Numbered from the stretch's first letter, positions 9,751 through 19,320 are shown. The stretch is 64,000 nucleotides of DNA from Streptomyces dysideae (GCF_001514305.1 NZ_KQ949075.1:407443-471442); one strand, 5' to 3'. Numbers and translations: made by a program. The notes: a model not told the origin generated them from the sequence alone.

Positions 9751-11514
9751 ATGGCGGCGCAATTCGGCAGGAGGCTGCGCAAGGGGGCCGCGACGACAGC
9801 CGTGGCCGCCGCCGCGGTCGCGGCGCTGTCCGCGTCCCAGGCTCCGGGGGTGTCGGTCGACGACCAGGGCAGACAGACCCCCGCCGGCGCCCAGCCGACC
9901 CCCGACGCAGTCGCCGACGACAGCGCGACCGGCAACTCGCCGTACTACACGGACCTGCCGCCGCTCAACAGCCCCAGCCCGAGCCCCTCGCCGACCACCG
10001 GCCCGTCCACCGCCCTGGGCGCGACCGAATCCGGCATACCCGCCACCGTCCTCGACGCCTACAAGAAGGCCGCCACCGCGCTGCAGGACGCCAAGCCCGG
10101 CTGCAACCTGCCCTGGGAACTGCTCGCCGCCATCGGCAAGGTCGAGTCCGGCCAGGCCCGCGGCGGCCGCGTCGACGCGAACGGCACCACGATCTCGCCG
10201 ATCCTCGGCCCGCAGCTCAACGGCGTCGGCTTCGCGAACATCAGCGACACCGACGACGGCGCCTTCGACGGGGACAGCGCCTACGACCGTGCCGTCGGGC
10301 CCATGCAGTTCATCCCGTCCACCTGGGCGTGGGCCGGCCGTGACGGCAACGGTGACGGCAAGAAGGACCCCAACAACATCTACGACGCCGCGCTCGCCGC
10401 CGGCCACTACCTGTGCCGCTTCGGCTGGGACCTGTCCACCACGGCCGATCTCAACCGCGCGATCCTCAGCTACAACAACTCCCAGGACTACCTCAACACC
10501 GTCCTGTCGTGGCTGGAGTACTACCGCAGGGGCACCCACGAGATCCCGGACGGCACCGGCACCCTGCCCGACAACCGCAGCGACAACACCACCGGGGCGA
10601 GCCCCAAGCCGTCCCCCACGCCGCCCGCCGCGGACAAGCCGACCCCCAGTCCCGAGCCCCAGACGCCCGGCGGTGGCGCCACGAGCCCGACACCGCCCGG
10701 CTCCGGCTCGCCCACCACCCCGACGACGCCCACTCCCACTCCCACACCGACGCCCACCGACACGGTGGACCACCTGGAGGACGCCGGTACCGCGAAGCTC
10801 ACCGCCATGGCGGGCGACGCGTTCACCCAGCGGATCAGCACCCGCGCCGAGACCGAGGGCGGCAAGGCCGTCGCCAAGGTCCGGGTCCGCTTCACCGTCG
10901 TCGGCGAGACGGACACCACCTTCACCAGCGGCGAGAACGTCGCCACGGTCGTCACCAACAGCTCCGGCGTGGCCGTCGCGCCCGCCCTGCGCGCCGGTGA
11001 GAAGACCGGCGACGTCACCGTCCGCGCCACCGTCGTCGGCCGGATGATCGTCGGCCTCGACTACACCGCCACCGTCACCGAGCGCGCCGCCGACACCCTG
11101 GCCCGCACCAGTGACACCGCGCTGACCTGCGTCCCGGGTGGCGAGTTCGCCGACCAGGTCGAGGTGAAGGCCACCTACAAGGGCGCCGCCGCGGACGGCG
11201 TCGCCGCCACCGCCACGCTCATCAAGTCGGCCGACGACCCCGCCGAGAACGACAAGGGCCCCTACTTCCAGGACGCCGACGGCAAGACCGTCCGCACCCT
11301 CACCGGCCTGAAGACGGACGCGAACGGTCTGCTGAAGCTCCCGAAGCTGTACGCCGACGACACCACCGGCACGTTCCTGCTCCGCATCAACACCGCGGGC
11401 GGCGCGACCCTGACGGTCGAACTGACCGTCGCCGCGGCCGAGTCGTCGCCGAGCCCGACCGAGACGGAGTCGCCGAGCCCGACCGAGTCGGAGTCGTCGA
11501 GCCCCAGCGCGTAG
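9751..11514 (+). CDS. Secreted lytic murein transglycosylase with Ig-like tail
   Basis: A 587-residue exported peptidoglycan lyase. Order: basic N-terminus and hydrophobic leader (about 1-40), Ser/Pro linker, SLT/MltB-like catalytic domain (about 95-265) with the catalytic Glu in IGKVESGQ and the family motifs VGPMQFIPSTW and LSYNNSQDYL, a Pro/Thr linker rich in PTPTPT, then two Ig-like repeats (about 350-570) and a SPSPTE-rich tail. It should cleave the glycan strand beta-1,4 bond outside the cell during growth or division. The ATG at 9751 has GGGAGGGG upstream. Monocistronic: a strong terminator follows. Confidence 0.9.
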   Translation: MAAQFGRRLRKGAATTAVAAAAVAALSASQAPGVSVDDQGRQTPAGAQPTPDAVADDSATGNSPYYTDLPPLNSPSPSPSPTTGPSTALGATESGIPATVLDAYKKAATALQDAKPGCNLPWELLAAIGKVESGQARGGRVDANGTTISPILGPQLNGVGFANISDTDDGAFDGDSAYDRAVGPMQFIPSTWAWAGRDGNGDGKKDPNNIYDAALAAGHYLCRFGWDLSTTADLNRAILSYNNSQDYLNTVLSWLEYYRRGTHEIPDGTGTLPDNRSDNTTGASPKPSPTPPAADKPTPSPEPQTPGGGATSPTPPGSGSPTTPTTPTPTPTPTPTDTVDHLEDAGTAKLTAMAGDAFTQRISTRAETEGGKAVAKVRVRFTVVGETDTTFTSGENVATVVTNSSGVAVAPALRAGEKTGDVTVRATVVGRMIVGLDYTATVTERAADTLARTSDTALTCVPGGEFADQVEVKATYKGAAADGVAATATLIKSADDPAENDKGPYFQDADGKTVRTLTGLKTDANGLLKLPKLYADDTTGTFLLRINTAGGATLTVELTVAAAESSPSPTETESPSPTESESSSPSA

Positions 11515-11525
11515 TCCTCCGTACG

Positions 11526-11565
11526 ACAACGGCGGCGCCCCTCGGCCGAGGGGCGCCGCCGTTGT
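11526..11565 (+). terminator. Perfect 40-nt palindromic terminator
   Basis: ACAACGGCGGCGCCCCTCGG (11526-11545) is followed immediately by its exact reverse complement (11546-11565), giving up to 18-20 bp of stem. It lies 11 bases past the lytic transglycosylase stop and would end that transcript. Confidence 0.85.
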
Positions 11566-11655
11566 GTGCGCGACCTGTTCTCATCTCACCCGCCCGTTGC
11601 TACGGTGCCGAACCTGACGATGCATCAGTTCCAGTGCCGGCTCCGGGAGGCCCGT

Positions 11656-11790
11656 ATGCGCGCCCTGATCGCCGCCGCGACCGGTCTCGCCGTCGCGCTC
11701 GCCCTGGTCCTCACGCTCACCGCCCTCGGCACCCCGGCGGGCGAGACGTCCCCCAAGCCGCTGCTGACGACGGTGCCGGCACACCCGTAA
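11656..11790 (+). CDS. SPW_0924-type 44-residue membrane peptide
   Basis: A 44-residue protein starting MRALIAAATGLAVALALV, a single hydrophobic segment, followed by a short polar tail ending KPLLTTVPAHP. It matches what I remember of the SPW_0924 family of tiny Streptomyces proteins of unknown role. GGGAGG lies six bases before the ATG. The frame is open further upstream but without a ribosome site. It precedes the DUF3068 gene by 21 bases on the same strand, so the two are probably co-transcribed. Confidence 0.75.
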   Translation: MRALIAAATGLAVALALVLTLTALGTPAGETSPKPLLTTVPAHP

Positions 11791-11811
11791 CCGCCCGGGA
11801 GGGAGCCCGAC

Positions 11812-12804
11812 ATGCGCCGCAAGGCCAGTCTGATCCTGCTCGCCCTCGCCGTGTTCTTCGCCGCGCTGTCCCCGATGCTGCGCTGGTACGCCTTCCCCCG
11901 CCTCGCCAAGATCCCCGCCGGCCAGTACCAGGACATGGTCCTGGAGGCGAAGGACGCCACCCTCCTCGACTACGGCACGATGAAGGCGAAGAAGGTCTCC
12001 AAGGTCACCATCGTGCAGACCCTCAAGGGCAACGTCGAGGCCTCCGAGAAGATCGAGAAGACCGCGGGCCGCGACGTCGTCGTCTGGGACGGCCTGTCGT
12101 ACGTCGTCGGCCCCGACGGCAAGATGGTCTCCAGGATCCCCGAGCGGTACATCTTCGACGCCCACACCCAGGAACCCGTCCACGCCACCGGCGAGATGGT
12201 CGACGGCGACCCGGTCAGGCGCGAGGGCATCGAGTTCAAATGGCCGTTCCTGACGGAGAAACGGGACTACGAGTACTTCGACGCCCAGGCCCGCGTGACC
12301 GCCCCCATCCACTACCGGGGCACCCAGGACTTCCGCGGCGTAGAGGTCTACTACTTCGAGCAGACCATCCCCTGGACCAACGTGAAACTCCCCAAGACGA
12401 TGCCCGTCGAGGGCATCACACCGGAGTCCGTCGCCAAGACCGGCACGACCCGCTGGTACACCACGGTCCGCAAGTTCTGGGTCGAACCGGTCACCGGCGC
12501 CCCCGTCTACGGCGAGGAGATCCACAAGGAGGAACTCCGCGGCGGCACCCTCCTCGGCGACCGCGACAAGGTGACGGCGTTCGCGGGCCACGTCAAGATG
12601 CGCGAGGACTACATCGACCACACCGTGAACCTGGTCAACTCCCAGCGCGTCCTGGTCCTGCTGATGACGTCGTACCTGCCCTGGGGCTTCCTGCTGCTCG
12701 GCGGCCTGCTCCTGGCCCTCTCCCTCTACCTGGAGGCGAGAAGCCGCCGCCCGGCGGACCCGCGACCCGCCGAGTCCGCCGAACCCGAGCCGGTCAGCGC
12801 CTGA
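11812..12804 (+). CDS. DUF3068 family membrane-anchored protein
   Basis: A 330-residue protein with transmembrane segments at both ends (about 5-23 and 285-307) and a large extracytoplasmic domain between them, the layout of the actinobacterial DUF3068 family. The external domain is rich in Lys, Tyr and acidic residues with motifs RIPERYIFDAHTQEP and YYFEQTIPWTNV. GGGAGG precedes the ATG. Family members occur as operon-linked envelope proteins in actinobacteria but no biochemical role is established. The last 11 bases overlap the end of the convergent hrpB gene. Confidence 0.8.
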   Translation: MRRKASLILLALAVFFAALSPMLRWYAFPRLAKIPAGQYQDMVLEAKDATLLDYGTMKAKKVSKVTIVQTLKGNVEASEKIEKTAGRDVVVWDGLSYVVGPDGKMVSRIPERYIFDAHTQEPVHATGEMVDGDPVRREGIEFKWPFLTEKRDYEYFDAQARVTAPIHYRGTQDFRGVEVYYFEQTIPWTNVKLPKTMPVEGITPESVAKTGTTRWYTTVRKFWVEPVTGAPVYGEEIHKEELRGGTLLGDRDKVTAFAGHVKMREDYIDHTVNLVNSQRVLVLLMTSYLPWGFLLLGGLLLALSLYLEARSRRPADPRPAESAEPEPVSA

Positions 12805-15397
12805 GCCGAGCGTTGGTGTACCGGGTCGGCTCGGCGGCGGCCGGGTCCTCGGGCCACGGATGCTTCGGATAACGGCCGCGCAGCTCCGACCGTACGCCCT
12901 TGTAGCCGTCCTTCCAGAAGGAGGCGAGGTCGGCGGTGACGGCGGCGGGCCGCCCGGCGGGGGAGAGGAGATGCACGAGCAGCGGCACGCCCGCGACGGA
13001 CGGCGACTGCGCCAGCCCGAACATCTCCTGCAACTTCACGGCGAGAACAGGCTGTTCGGGATTGCCGTAGTCGATCCGGATCCTGGACCCACTGGGCACG
13101 GCGATCCGCTCCGGCGCGAGCTCGTCCAGCCGCGCCGCCTCCCCGGACGCCCAGGGCAGCAGCCGGCCGAGCGCGCCGCCCGCGTCGATCCGCGCGAGAT
13201 CGGCACGCCGCCGGGCCCGCCCGAGCTCGGGCTCCAGCCACTCGTCCACGCGCGCGTGGAGGGCGTCGTCGGACACATCGGGCCAGGGCTCACCGAGCCG
13301 CAGACGCAGAAACGCGAGCCGCTGCCGCAGTACGCCGGCGTCGGCGGACCAGCGCAACAGACGGAACCCCTCGCGCCGCAGCCCCTCGAGAAGCGCGTCG
13401 CGTACGAGAACGGGGTCGGGGTTTCTGATCAGCCGCACCGCCAGCTCAACGGCTCCCAGCCGCTCCACGCGCCGCGCGACGACGTCTCCGTCGACCCAGT
13501 GCACCTCGTCCCGCTCGTCGAGCAGCGCCCCCGCCGTGAACCGCGCGACCTCCTCGTCGACCACGGCCCCGAGCCGCACACGCGCGTGCCCCTTCCCGAC
13601 GGGGCGGTCGGCCACGGCCACGGCGATCCAGGGGGCTCCGCGCAGCCCGCTACCGTCCCCGGCCTCGGCGCGGGTCCCGGAGAGCATGAGGTAGGAACCG
13701 CCGTCGGCTTTGGCGACACGCTCGGGGAAGGCCAGAGCGGCAACGAGTCCTACGAGGCTGTCCTCCCCGGCGGTGGCCCACCGAGTCGCCCGCGACGGGC
13801 CCACGCCGCCGGCCGCATCGTCGGCTACGGCACCCGCCGAGACCTCGACGTTCACCTCCACCGGAAGACAGCCACGGGTGTGCGGGTGGGAAATGTCCGT
13901 CGAGACGGCCCGCAGCCGCCGCGCCTCAGCACGCCACCGCGTCGCATAGGCGTCACCCCCACGCCGCGCACCCCGCAGAGCAGCCGCCAGATCATCCCCG
14001 TACTCCCGCGGCGCCTCCTCGCTCAACAACGCGACAACCTCCGAGGCCCGCTCTACACCGACCAACGGAGCCGCATCCAACAACGCCCGCCCCAGCCGGG
14101 GATGCAACCCCAGCCGAGCCAGACGCCCACCCCGCTCCGTGGCCCGCCCGACGGAGTCCACCGCCCCGATCGCCGACAACACCGACCGGGCCGCCGCCAT
14201 CGCCCCGCCCGGCGGCGCGTCCAGCAACGCCAGCCCGCCCGCCTCGGGATCTCCCCAGCACGCCACCTGCAACGCGAACGTCGTCAGGTCGGCCACCTTG
14301 ATCTCCGGAGACGGAAAACGCGGCAGACGCGCGTCCTCGGCCTCCGCCCAGCAGCGGTACACCGCACCCGGCGCCTCACGCCCGGCCCGCCCCGCCCGCT
14401 GCCGCCCGGCCGCCTGCGACGCCCGGACCGTCGCCAACGCGCTCAGCCCCCGCGTGTGATCCACCCGAGGCTCCCGGGCCAGCCCGGAGTCGACGACCAC
14501 CCGCACCCCGGGCACCGTCAGCGACGACTCCGCCACCGACGTCGCCAGCACCACCCGGCGCCGCGCCCCGCCGGCCAGCACCGCGTCCTGCACGGCCGCC
14601 GGCGCCCGCCCGTGCACCTGGAGCACCTCCACACCGCCCAGTTCACCCAGCTGCCCGGCGACCCGCGCGATCTCCCCGACGCCCGGCAGGAAACACAGCA
14701 CGTCCCCCGACCGTTCCGCCAGCGCCCGCCGGACCGTCGACGCCACGTGCGTCAGCAGCGCGGGGTCGACCCGCATCCCGTGCGGCGGCCGCACCGGACG
14801 GGCCGACGGCGCCCACACCACCTCCACCGGGTGCGAGACACCCTCCGCCGCGACCACCGGCGCCCCGCCCAGCAGCCGCGCCCAGCCCTCCGCGTCCGTC
14901 GTCGCCGACGCCGCCACCAGCCGCAGCTCCGGCCGCAGTGTCTCCCGCACGTCCCACAGGAACGCCGCCACCGTGTCCGCGTCCAGATGCCGCTCATGGC
15001 ACTCGTCGAGCACCACCACGTCCACGCCCGCCAGTTCCTGGTCGCGCTGCAGCCGTTGCAGCAGCACACCGGTCGTGACGACCTCCACGCGTGCGTGCCG
15101 CCCGACGACCCGCTCCCCGCGCACCGTGTACCCGACGCTCCGGCCGACCTGTTCGCCCAGCAGCCACGCCATCCGCCGCGCGGCGGCCCGGGCCGCGATC
15201 CGCCGCGGCTCGGCGACGACGACCCGCCGGGCCTGCCCCTCACCGAGCAGCCCCGCCAGCGCCAGCGGCACCAACGTCGTCTTGCCGGTGCCGGGCGGCG
15301 CGACCAGCACGGCGGTGCCGTGCCCCTCCAGGGCATCGGTCAGACCGGGCAGGGCGGTGCGTACGGGCAGCGCGTCCAGAGCGTCGTAACGGATCAC
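12794..15397 (-). CDS. hrpB: ATP-dependent helicase HrpB
   Basis: An 867-residue DEAH/RHA superfamily 2 helicase. Walker A is APPGTGKTT (residues 33-41), motif II is DECH in VVVLDECHERH, motif III SATTD, motif VI QAAGRQRAGRAGRE. The C-terminal half contains the HrpB-specific region (RLLPWASGEAARLDELAPE, FWKDGYKGVRSELRGRYPKHPWPE) that identifies this subfamily rather than HrpA. It presumably remodels RNA or RNA-protein complexes in the cytoplasm; the physiological substrate of bacterial HrpB is not settled. It starts at a GTG (15397) with no neighbour in the same operon. Confidence 0.92.
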   Translation of the reverse strand: MIRYDALDALPVRTALPGLTDALEGHGTAVLVAPPGTGKTTLVPLALAGLLGEGQARRVVVAEPRRIAARAAARRMAWLLGEQVGRSVGYTVRGERVVGRHARVEVVTTGVLLQRLQRDQELAGVDVVVLDECHERHLDADTVAAFLWDVRETLRPELRLVAASATTDAEGWARLLGGAPVVAAEGVSHPVEVVWAPSARPVRPPHGMRVDPALLTHVASTVRRALAERSGDVLCFLPGVGEIARVAGQLGELGGVEVLQVHGRAPAAVQDAVLAGGARRRVVLATSVAESSLTVPGVRVVVDSGLAREPRVDHTRGLSALATVRASQAAGRQRAGRAGREAPGAVYRCWAEAEDARLPRFPSPEIKVADLTTFALQVACWGDPEAGGLALLDAPPGGAMAAARSVLSAIGAVDSVGRATERGGRLARLGLHPRLGRALLDAAPLVGVERASEVVALLSEEAPREYGDDLAAALRGARRGGDAYATRWRAEARRLRAVSTDISHPHTRGCLPVEVNVEVSAGAVADDAAGGVGPSRATRWATAGEDSLVGLVAALAFPERVAKADGGSYLMLSGTRAEAGDGSGLRGAPWIAVAVADRPVGKGHARVRLGAVVDEEVARFTAGALLDERDEVHWVDGDVVARRVERLGAVELAVRLIRNPDPVLVRDALLEGLRREGFRLLRWSADAGVLRQRLAFLRLRLGEPWPDVSDDALHARVDEWLEPELGRARRRADLARIDAGGALGRLLPWASGEAARLDELAPERIAVPSGSRIRIDYGNPEQPVLAVKLQEMFGLAQSPSVAGVPLLVHLLSPAGRPAAVTADLASFWKDGYKGVRSELRGRYPKHPWPEDPAAAEPTRYTNARLRR

Positions 15398-15488
15398 GCC
15401 CCTAGTGTCGTACGCCTGGGAAACCGCCCCCTACGCGCGCGTGCACGCGAAAACGCGCCCACGCGCGCGTGCAGTCCTTACGGTCGCC

Positions 15489-16313
15489 TCAGTCCCGCTC
15501 GCACACGAAGATCGCCGTCCCCGGGATCAGATGCCCGCGCAACGGCGACCAGCCGCCCCACTCGGCCGTGTTCCAGGCCGGCCACTCCGGCTCCACCAGG
15601 TCCACCAGCCGCAAGCCCGCCGCCACGACGTCCCGCACCCGGTCGCCGACCGTCCGGTGGTGCTCGACGTAGACCGCGCGGCCCTGGTCGTCCTGCTCGA
15701 CGTACGGCGTGCGGTCGAAGTACGAGCCCGAGACGCTCAGCCCCTCCGGGCCGGGCTCGTCCGGGAACGCCCAGCGGATCGGGTGCGTCACCGAGAACAC
15801 GAACCGCCCGCCCGGGCGCAGGACACGGCGCACCTCGCGCAGCACCAGCACCGGGTCCGCGACGAACGGCAGCGCCCCGTACGCCGAACACGCCAGGTCG
15901 AAGGAGGCGTCCCCGAAGGGCAGCGAACCCGCGTCCGCGCACACCAGAGGGAACGATCCGCCGATGCGGAGCGCGTGCTGCAGCTGGCGGTGGGAGATGT
16001 CGAGCGCGACCGGACGGGCACCCTGCGCGGCCAGCCAGCGCGAGCACTGGGCCGCGCCGGCGCCGATCTCCAGGACGTTCCTGCCCTTCAGCTCCTCCGG
16101 CGGACCGAGGAGCTCCGCCTCGACCTCGTCGAGGCCCTCGGGACCCCACACGAACCGGTCGTCGCCGAGGAACGTGCCGTGTTCGACCTGATACTCGTCC
16201 GCGTTGCGGTCCCACCAGCCCCGGTTCGCCCGGGAGCTCTCCGCGACACCGGCGGCGCGTCGGGTGGCCTCCGGCTCGAACGCGGCCTCGGAGGATTCGG
16301 GCTCTTGGATGAT
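15489..16313 (-). CDS. SAM-dependent methyltransferase without canonical start
   Basis: Class I SAM methyltransferase with motif I VLEIGAGAAQCSRWLA, PVALDISHRQLQHA, the acidic motif CADAGSLPFGDASFDLA and motif IV/VI region VLRPGGRFVFSVTHPIRW. Typical family N-terminal residues (NRGWWDRNADEYQVEHGTFL) are encoded in frame upstream of the first GTG (16151), yet that extension contains no ATG, GTG or TTG before a stop. GAGGGAG (minus strand, 16324-16318) sits just before two in-frame ATC codons (16313, 16310), which I propose as the start. Alternatives: a truncated product from 16151, or a lost start through mutation or frameshift from a GTG at 16341 in another frame. Substrate unknown. Confidence 0.75.
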   Translation of the reverse strand: MIQEPESSEAAFEPEATRRAAGVAESSRANRGWWDRNADEYQVEHGTFLGDDRFVWGPEGLDEVEAELLGPPEELKGRNVLEIGAGAAQCSRWLAAQGARPVALDISHRQLQHALRIGGSFPLVCADAGSLPFGDASFDLACSAYGALPFVADPVLVLREVRRVLRPGGRFVFSVTHPIRWAFPDEPGPEGLSVSGSYFDRTPYVEQDDQGRAVYVEHHRTVGDRVRDVVAAGLRLVDLVEPEWPAWNTAEWGGWSPLRGHLIPGTAIFVCERD

Positions 16314-16464
16314 CGGCTCCCTCGTCGTACTCTTCCGTCACCTTCTCTGGCGACGCCCTGTCCCCTTGGTGTCACAAGAGGGGTGTCTTGGGGCCGCGTG
16401 GCCTCAAGAGACAGTTCTTGTGCCGGGAATGCGGCGATCCGCCCCGGGTGTGCGCCTTCGCGCA

Positions 16465-16493
16465 TTGACCCTGCCCGGCTGCCCCCGTATGCT
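16465..16493 (+). promoter_or_regulatory. Vegetative promoter upstream of rpsA
   Basis: TTGACC (16465-16470), a 17-base spacer, then TATGCT (16488-16493): a near-consensus housekeeping sigma promoter. It would give an mRNA leader of about 190 bases before the rpsA ATG. Confidence 0.75.
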
Positions 16494-16561
16494 ACAAGTT
16501 GCGCTGCGGGCCTGCGCACCTCAGACGTAGCAGGCTGCGCTCGCATCTGTTGTATGTCCCC

Positions 16562-16683
16562 TCGGTTGTCGAGGCGCCACCACCAGTGTCGGTGGGGCGC
16601 TTCCTAGGCTGTCCGGCTTCTTCAGAGCGATACGGGCTCCCGGCGTAGCAGTACCTACGACTTCAATGTCCGTACCGGAGCCC
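16562..16683 (+). promoter_or_regulatory. Structured leader of rpsA mRNA
   Basis: The long leader can form a hairpin GCGCCACCACC/GGTGGGGCGC (about 16574-16600) and a larger one pairing GGGCTCC (about 16636) with GGAGCCC (about 16675) next to the start codon. The rpsA start has only a weak ribosome site, which fits S1 autoregulating its own translation as in other bacteria; that is inference. Confidence 0.4.
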
Positions 16684-16691
16684 TTTCCCAC

Positions 16692-18185
16692 ATGACGAGC
16701 AGCACCGAGACCACCGCAACCACCCCGCAGGTAGCGGTCAACGACATCGGTAACGAGGAAGCTTTCCTCGCCGCGATCGACGAGACGATCAAGTACTTCA
16801 ACGACGGCGACATCGTCGACGGCGTCATCGTGAAGGTCGACCGGGACGAGGTCCTGCTCGACATCGGTTACAAGACCGAAGGCGTTATCCCGAGCCGCGA
16901 ACTCTCCATCAAGCACGACGTCGACCCGAACGAGGTCGTCGCCGTGGGCGATGAGATCGAGGCCCTGGTCCTCCAGAAGGAGGACAAGGAAGGCCGCCTC
17001 ATCCTGTCCAAGAAGCGCGCTCAGTACGAGCGTGCCTGGGGCACGATCGAGAAGATCAAGGAAGAAGACGGAATCGTCACCGGTACCGTCATCGAGGTCG
17101 TCAAGGGTGGTCTCATCCTCGACATCGGCCTCCGTGGCTTCCTGCCGGCCTCCCTCGTCGAGATGCGCCGCGTTCGCGACCTCCAGCCGTACGTGGGCAA
17201 GGAGCTCGAGGCGAAGATCATCGAGCTGGACAAGAACCGCAACAACGTGGTCCTGTCCCGCCGTGCCTGGCTGGAGCAGACCCAGTCCGAGGTCCGCCAG
17301 ACGTTCCTCACGACCCTCCAGAAGGGTCAGGTCCGTTCCGGCGTCGTCTCCTCGATCGTCAACTTCGGTGCCTTCGTGGACCTGGGTGGCGTCGACGGTC
17401 TGGTCCACGTCTCCGAGCTGTCCTGGAAGCACATCGACCACCCCTCCGAGGTGGTCGAGGTCGGCCAGGAAGTCACCGTCGAGGTCCTCGACGTCGACAT
17501 GGACCGCGAGCGTGTCTCCCTGTCGCTGAAGGCGACCCAGGAAGACCCGTGGCAGCAGTTCGCCCGCACCCACCAGATCGGCCAGGTCGTGCCCGGCAAG
17601 GTCACGAAGCTGGTTCCGTTCGGTGCGTTCGTCCGCGTGGACGAGGGCATCGAGGGTCTGGTCCACATCTCCGAGCTGGCCGAGCGCCACGTGGAGATCC
17701 CGGAGCAGGTCGTCCAGGTCAACGACGAGATCTTCGTCAAGGTCATCGACATCGACCTCGAGCGCCGTCGCATCAGCCTCTCGCTGAAGCAGGCCAACGA
17801 GTCCTTCGGTGCCGACCCGGCCTCGGTCGAGTTCGACCCGACCCTGTACGGCATGGCCGCGTCGTACGACGACCAGGGCAACTACATCTACCCCGAGGGC
17901 TTCGACCCCGAGACCAACGACTGGCTCGAGGGCTACGAGAAGCAGCGTGAGGAGTGGGAGCGCCAGTACGCCGAGGCGCAGACCCGCTTCGAGCAGCACC
18001 AGCAGCAGGTCATCAAGTCCCGCGAGGCCGACGCTGCCGCTGCCGCCGAGGGTGGCGAGGCTGCCGCTCCGGCCGCCTCCGGTGGCGGTTCGTACTCCTC
18101 CGAGGGCGCGGACACCTCCGGTGCCCTGGCTTCGGACGAGGCGCTCGCCGCGCTCCGCGAGAAGCTGGCCGGTGGCCAGAGCTGA
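16692..18185 (+). CDS. rpsA: 30S ribosomal protein S1
   Basis: A 497-residue ribosomal protein S1 with four S1 RNA-binding repeats (about residues 37-105, 122-188, 208-277, 294-363); repeated motifs are GVIPSREL, GFLPASLVEMR, GLVHVSELSWKHI and GLVHISELAERHV. Six repeats occur in proteobacterial S1; four is the actinobacterial form. A C-terminal acidic/Gln-rich then Ala/Gly/Ser-rich tail follows. It helps mRNAs bind the 30S subunit. The codon usage has fewer rare codons than neighbours, as expected for a highly expressed gene. Monocistronic between its own promoter (16465) and terminator (18211). Confidence 0.97.
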   Translation: MTSSTETTATTPQVAVNDIGNEEAFLAAIDETIKYFNDGDIVDGVIVKVDRDEVLLDIGYKTEGVIPSRELSIKHDVDPNEVVAVGDEIEALVLQKEDKEGRLILSKKRAQYERAWGTIEKIKEEDGIVTGTVIEVVKGGLILDIGLRGFLPASLVEMRRVRDLQPYVGKELEAKIIELDKNRNNVVLSRRAWLEQTQSEVRQTFLTTLQKGQVRSGVVSSIVNFGAFVDLGGVDGLVHVSELSWKHIDHPSEVVEVGQEVTVEVLDVDMDRERVSLSLKATQEDPWQQFARTHQIGQVVPGKVTKLVPFGAFVRVDEGIEGLVHISELAERHVEIPEQVVQVNDEIFVKVIDIDLERRRISLSLKQANESFGADPASVEFDPTLYGMAASYDDQGNYIYPEGFDPETNDWLEGYEKQREEWERQYAEAQTRFEQHQQQVIKSREADAAAAAEGGEAAAPAASGGGSYSSEGADTSGALASDEALAALREKLAGGQS

Positions 18186-18210
18186 ACGCTCACTGAGCTG
18201 TAGCTCCTGA

Positions 18211-18246
18211 CTGAGGGGCCGTACCTGGAAAGGTACGGCCCCTCAG
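18211..18246 (+). terminator. rpsA terminator
   Basis: A 16-bp perfect stem (CTGAGGGGCCGTACCT and its complement) with a GGAA tetraloop, 25 bases after the rpsA stop codon. Confidence 0.9.
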
Positions 18247-18325
18247 ACGTGTTCGGGGCGTCCGATGGGAATGCCCTCGGTCTGCACCACGTTGTGCAGT
18301 ACGAACACGAGGAGGAGCGGTCACA

Positions 18326-19264
18326 GTGCTTGATCCGCAGGGTTTGTACGCATGGGAGCCGAAGGGCCTGGCTGTCGTCGACATGGCGCTCGCACAGGAA
18401 TCGGCCGGTCTTGTCATGCTCTACCACTTCGACGGATACATCGACGCGGGCGAAACCGGCGACCAGATCGTCGACCGGCTCCTCGACTCGCTGCCCCACC
18501 AGGTCGTCGCACGGTTCGACCACGACCGGCTCGTCGACTACCGGGCCCGCCGCCCGCTGCTGACCTTCAAGCGCGACGCCTGGGCCGACTACGAGGAGCC
18601 CACGATCGAGGTGCGGCTCGTCCAGGACGCCACCGGCGCGCCCTTCCTGCTGCTGTCCGGGCCCGAACCGGACGTGGAGTGGGAGCGCTTCGCCGCGGCT
18701 GTCCAGCAGATCGTGGAGCGGCTCGGCGTCCGTCTGTCGGTGAACTTCCACGGCATCCCCATGGGCGTCCCGCACACCCGACCCGTGGGCCTGACCCCGC
18801 ACGGCAACCGCAACGACCTCGTCCCGGGCCACCGCAGCCCCTTCGAGGAGGCGCAGGTACCCGGCAGCGCCGAGGCGCTCGTCGAGTACCGCCTCATGGA
18901 GGCCGGACACGACGTCCTGGGCGTCGCCGCGCACGTCCCGCACTACATCGCCCGCTCGCCCTACCCGGACGCGGCGCTGACCGTCCTGGAGTCCATCACG
19001 GCGGCCACCGGACTGGTCCTGCCGGGCATCGCACACGCCCTGCGCACGGACGCGCACCGCACACAGACCGAGATCGACCGGCAGATCCAGGAGGGCGACG
19101 AGGAACTCACCGCGCTCGTCCAGGGCCTGGAGCACCAGTACGACGCCGCCGCGGGCGCGGAGACCCGGGGCAACATGCTCGCCGAGCCGGTGGAGATCCC
19201 GTCCGCGGACGAGATCGGGCAGGAGTTCGAGCGGTTCCTGGCGGAGCGGGAGGGCGAGGGCTGA
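18326..19264 (+). CDS. PAC2 family protein
   Basis: A 312-residue member of the PAC2 family (related to proteasome assembly chaperones of eukaryotes and common in actinobacteria). Family-like segments are [51 protein letters not shown] and a C-terminal helical region that includes [20 protein letters not shown]. It starts at GTG 18326 after GAGGAG. The bacterial function is not established; a role in protein quality control is suggested by family only. It follows the rpsA terminator and precedes coaE by about 55 bases, but coaE has its own promoter. Confidence 0.85.
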   Translation: MLDPQGLYAWEPKGLAVVDMALAQESAGLVMLYHFDGYIDAGETGDQIVDRLLDSLPHQVVARFDHDRLVDYRARRPLLTFKRDAWADYEEPTIEVRLVQDATGAPFLLLSGPEPDVEWERFAAAVQQIVERLGVRLSVNFHGIPMGVPHTRPVGLTPHGNRNDLVPGHRSPFEEAQVPGSAEALVEYRLMEAGHDVLGVAAHVPHYIARSPYPDAALTVLESITAATGLVLPGIAHALRTDAHRTQTEIDRQIQEGDEELTALVQGLEHQYDAAAGAETRGNMLAEPVEIPSADEIGQEFERFLAEREGEG

Positions 19265-19290
19265 GGGCCGATCAGGCCTGCCGGGTGTTG

Positions 19291-19313
19291 ATGTCAGTGG
19301 CAGGGCCTAAGCT
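19291..19313 (+). promoter_or_regulatory. RecA-NDp/PafBC-type promoter of coaE
   Basis: TGTCAGTG (19292-19299), 8 bases, TAAGCT (19308-19313), ending 7 bases before the coaE ATG. This suggests a leaderless, damage-responsive transcript. Confidence 0.6.
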
Positions 19314-19320
19314 TCCGCTC

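Noticed and set aside
9682..11529. 615-codon minus-strand frame opposite the lytic transglycosylase
   Set aside because: Gly/Val/Arg-rich shadow without motifs; the plus-strand gene has signal peptide, catalytic domain and linker.
12860..16312. 1150-codon plus-strand open frame opposite hrpB and the methyltransferase
   Set aside because: Arg/Pro-rich translation with no domains; a composition artefact of high G+C antisense to real genes.
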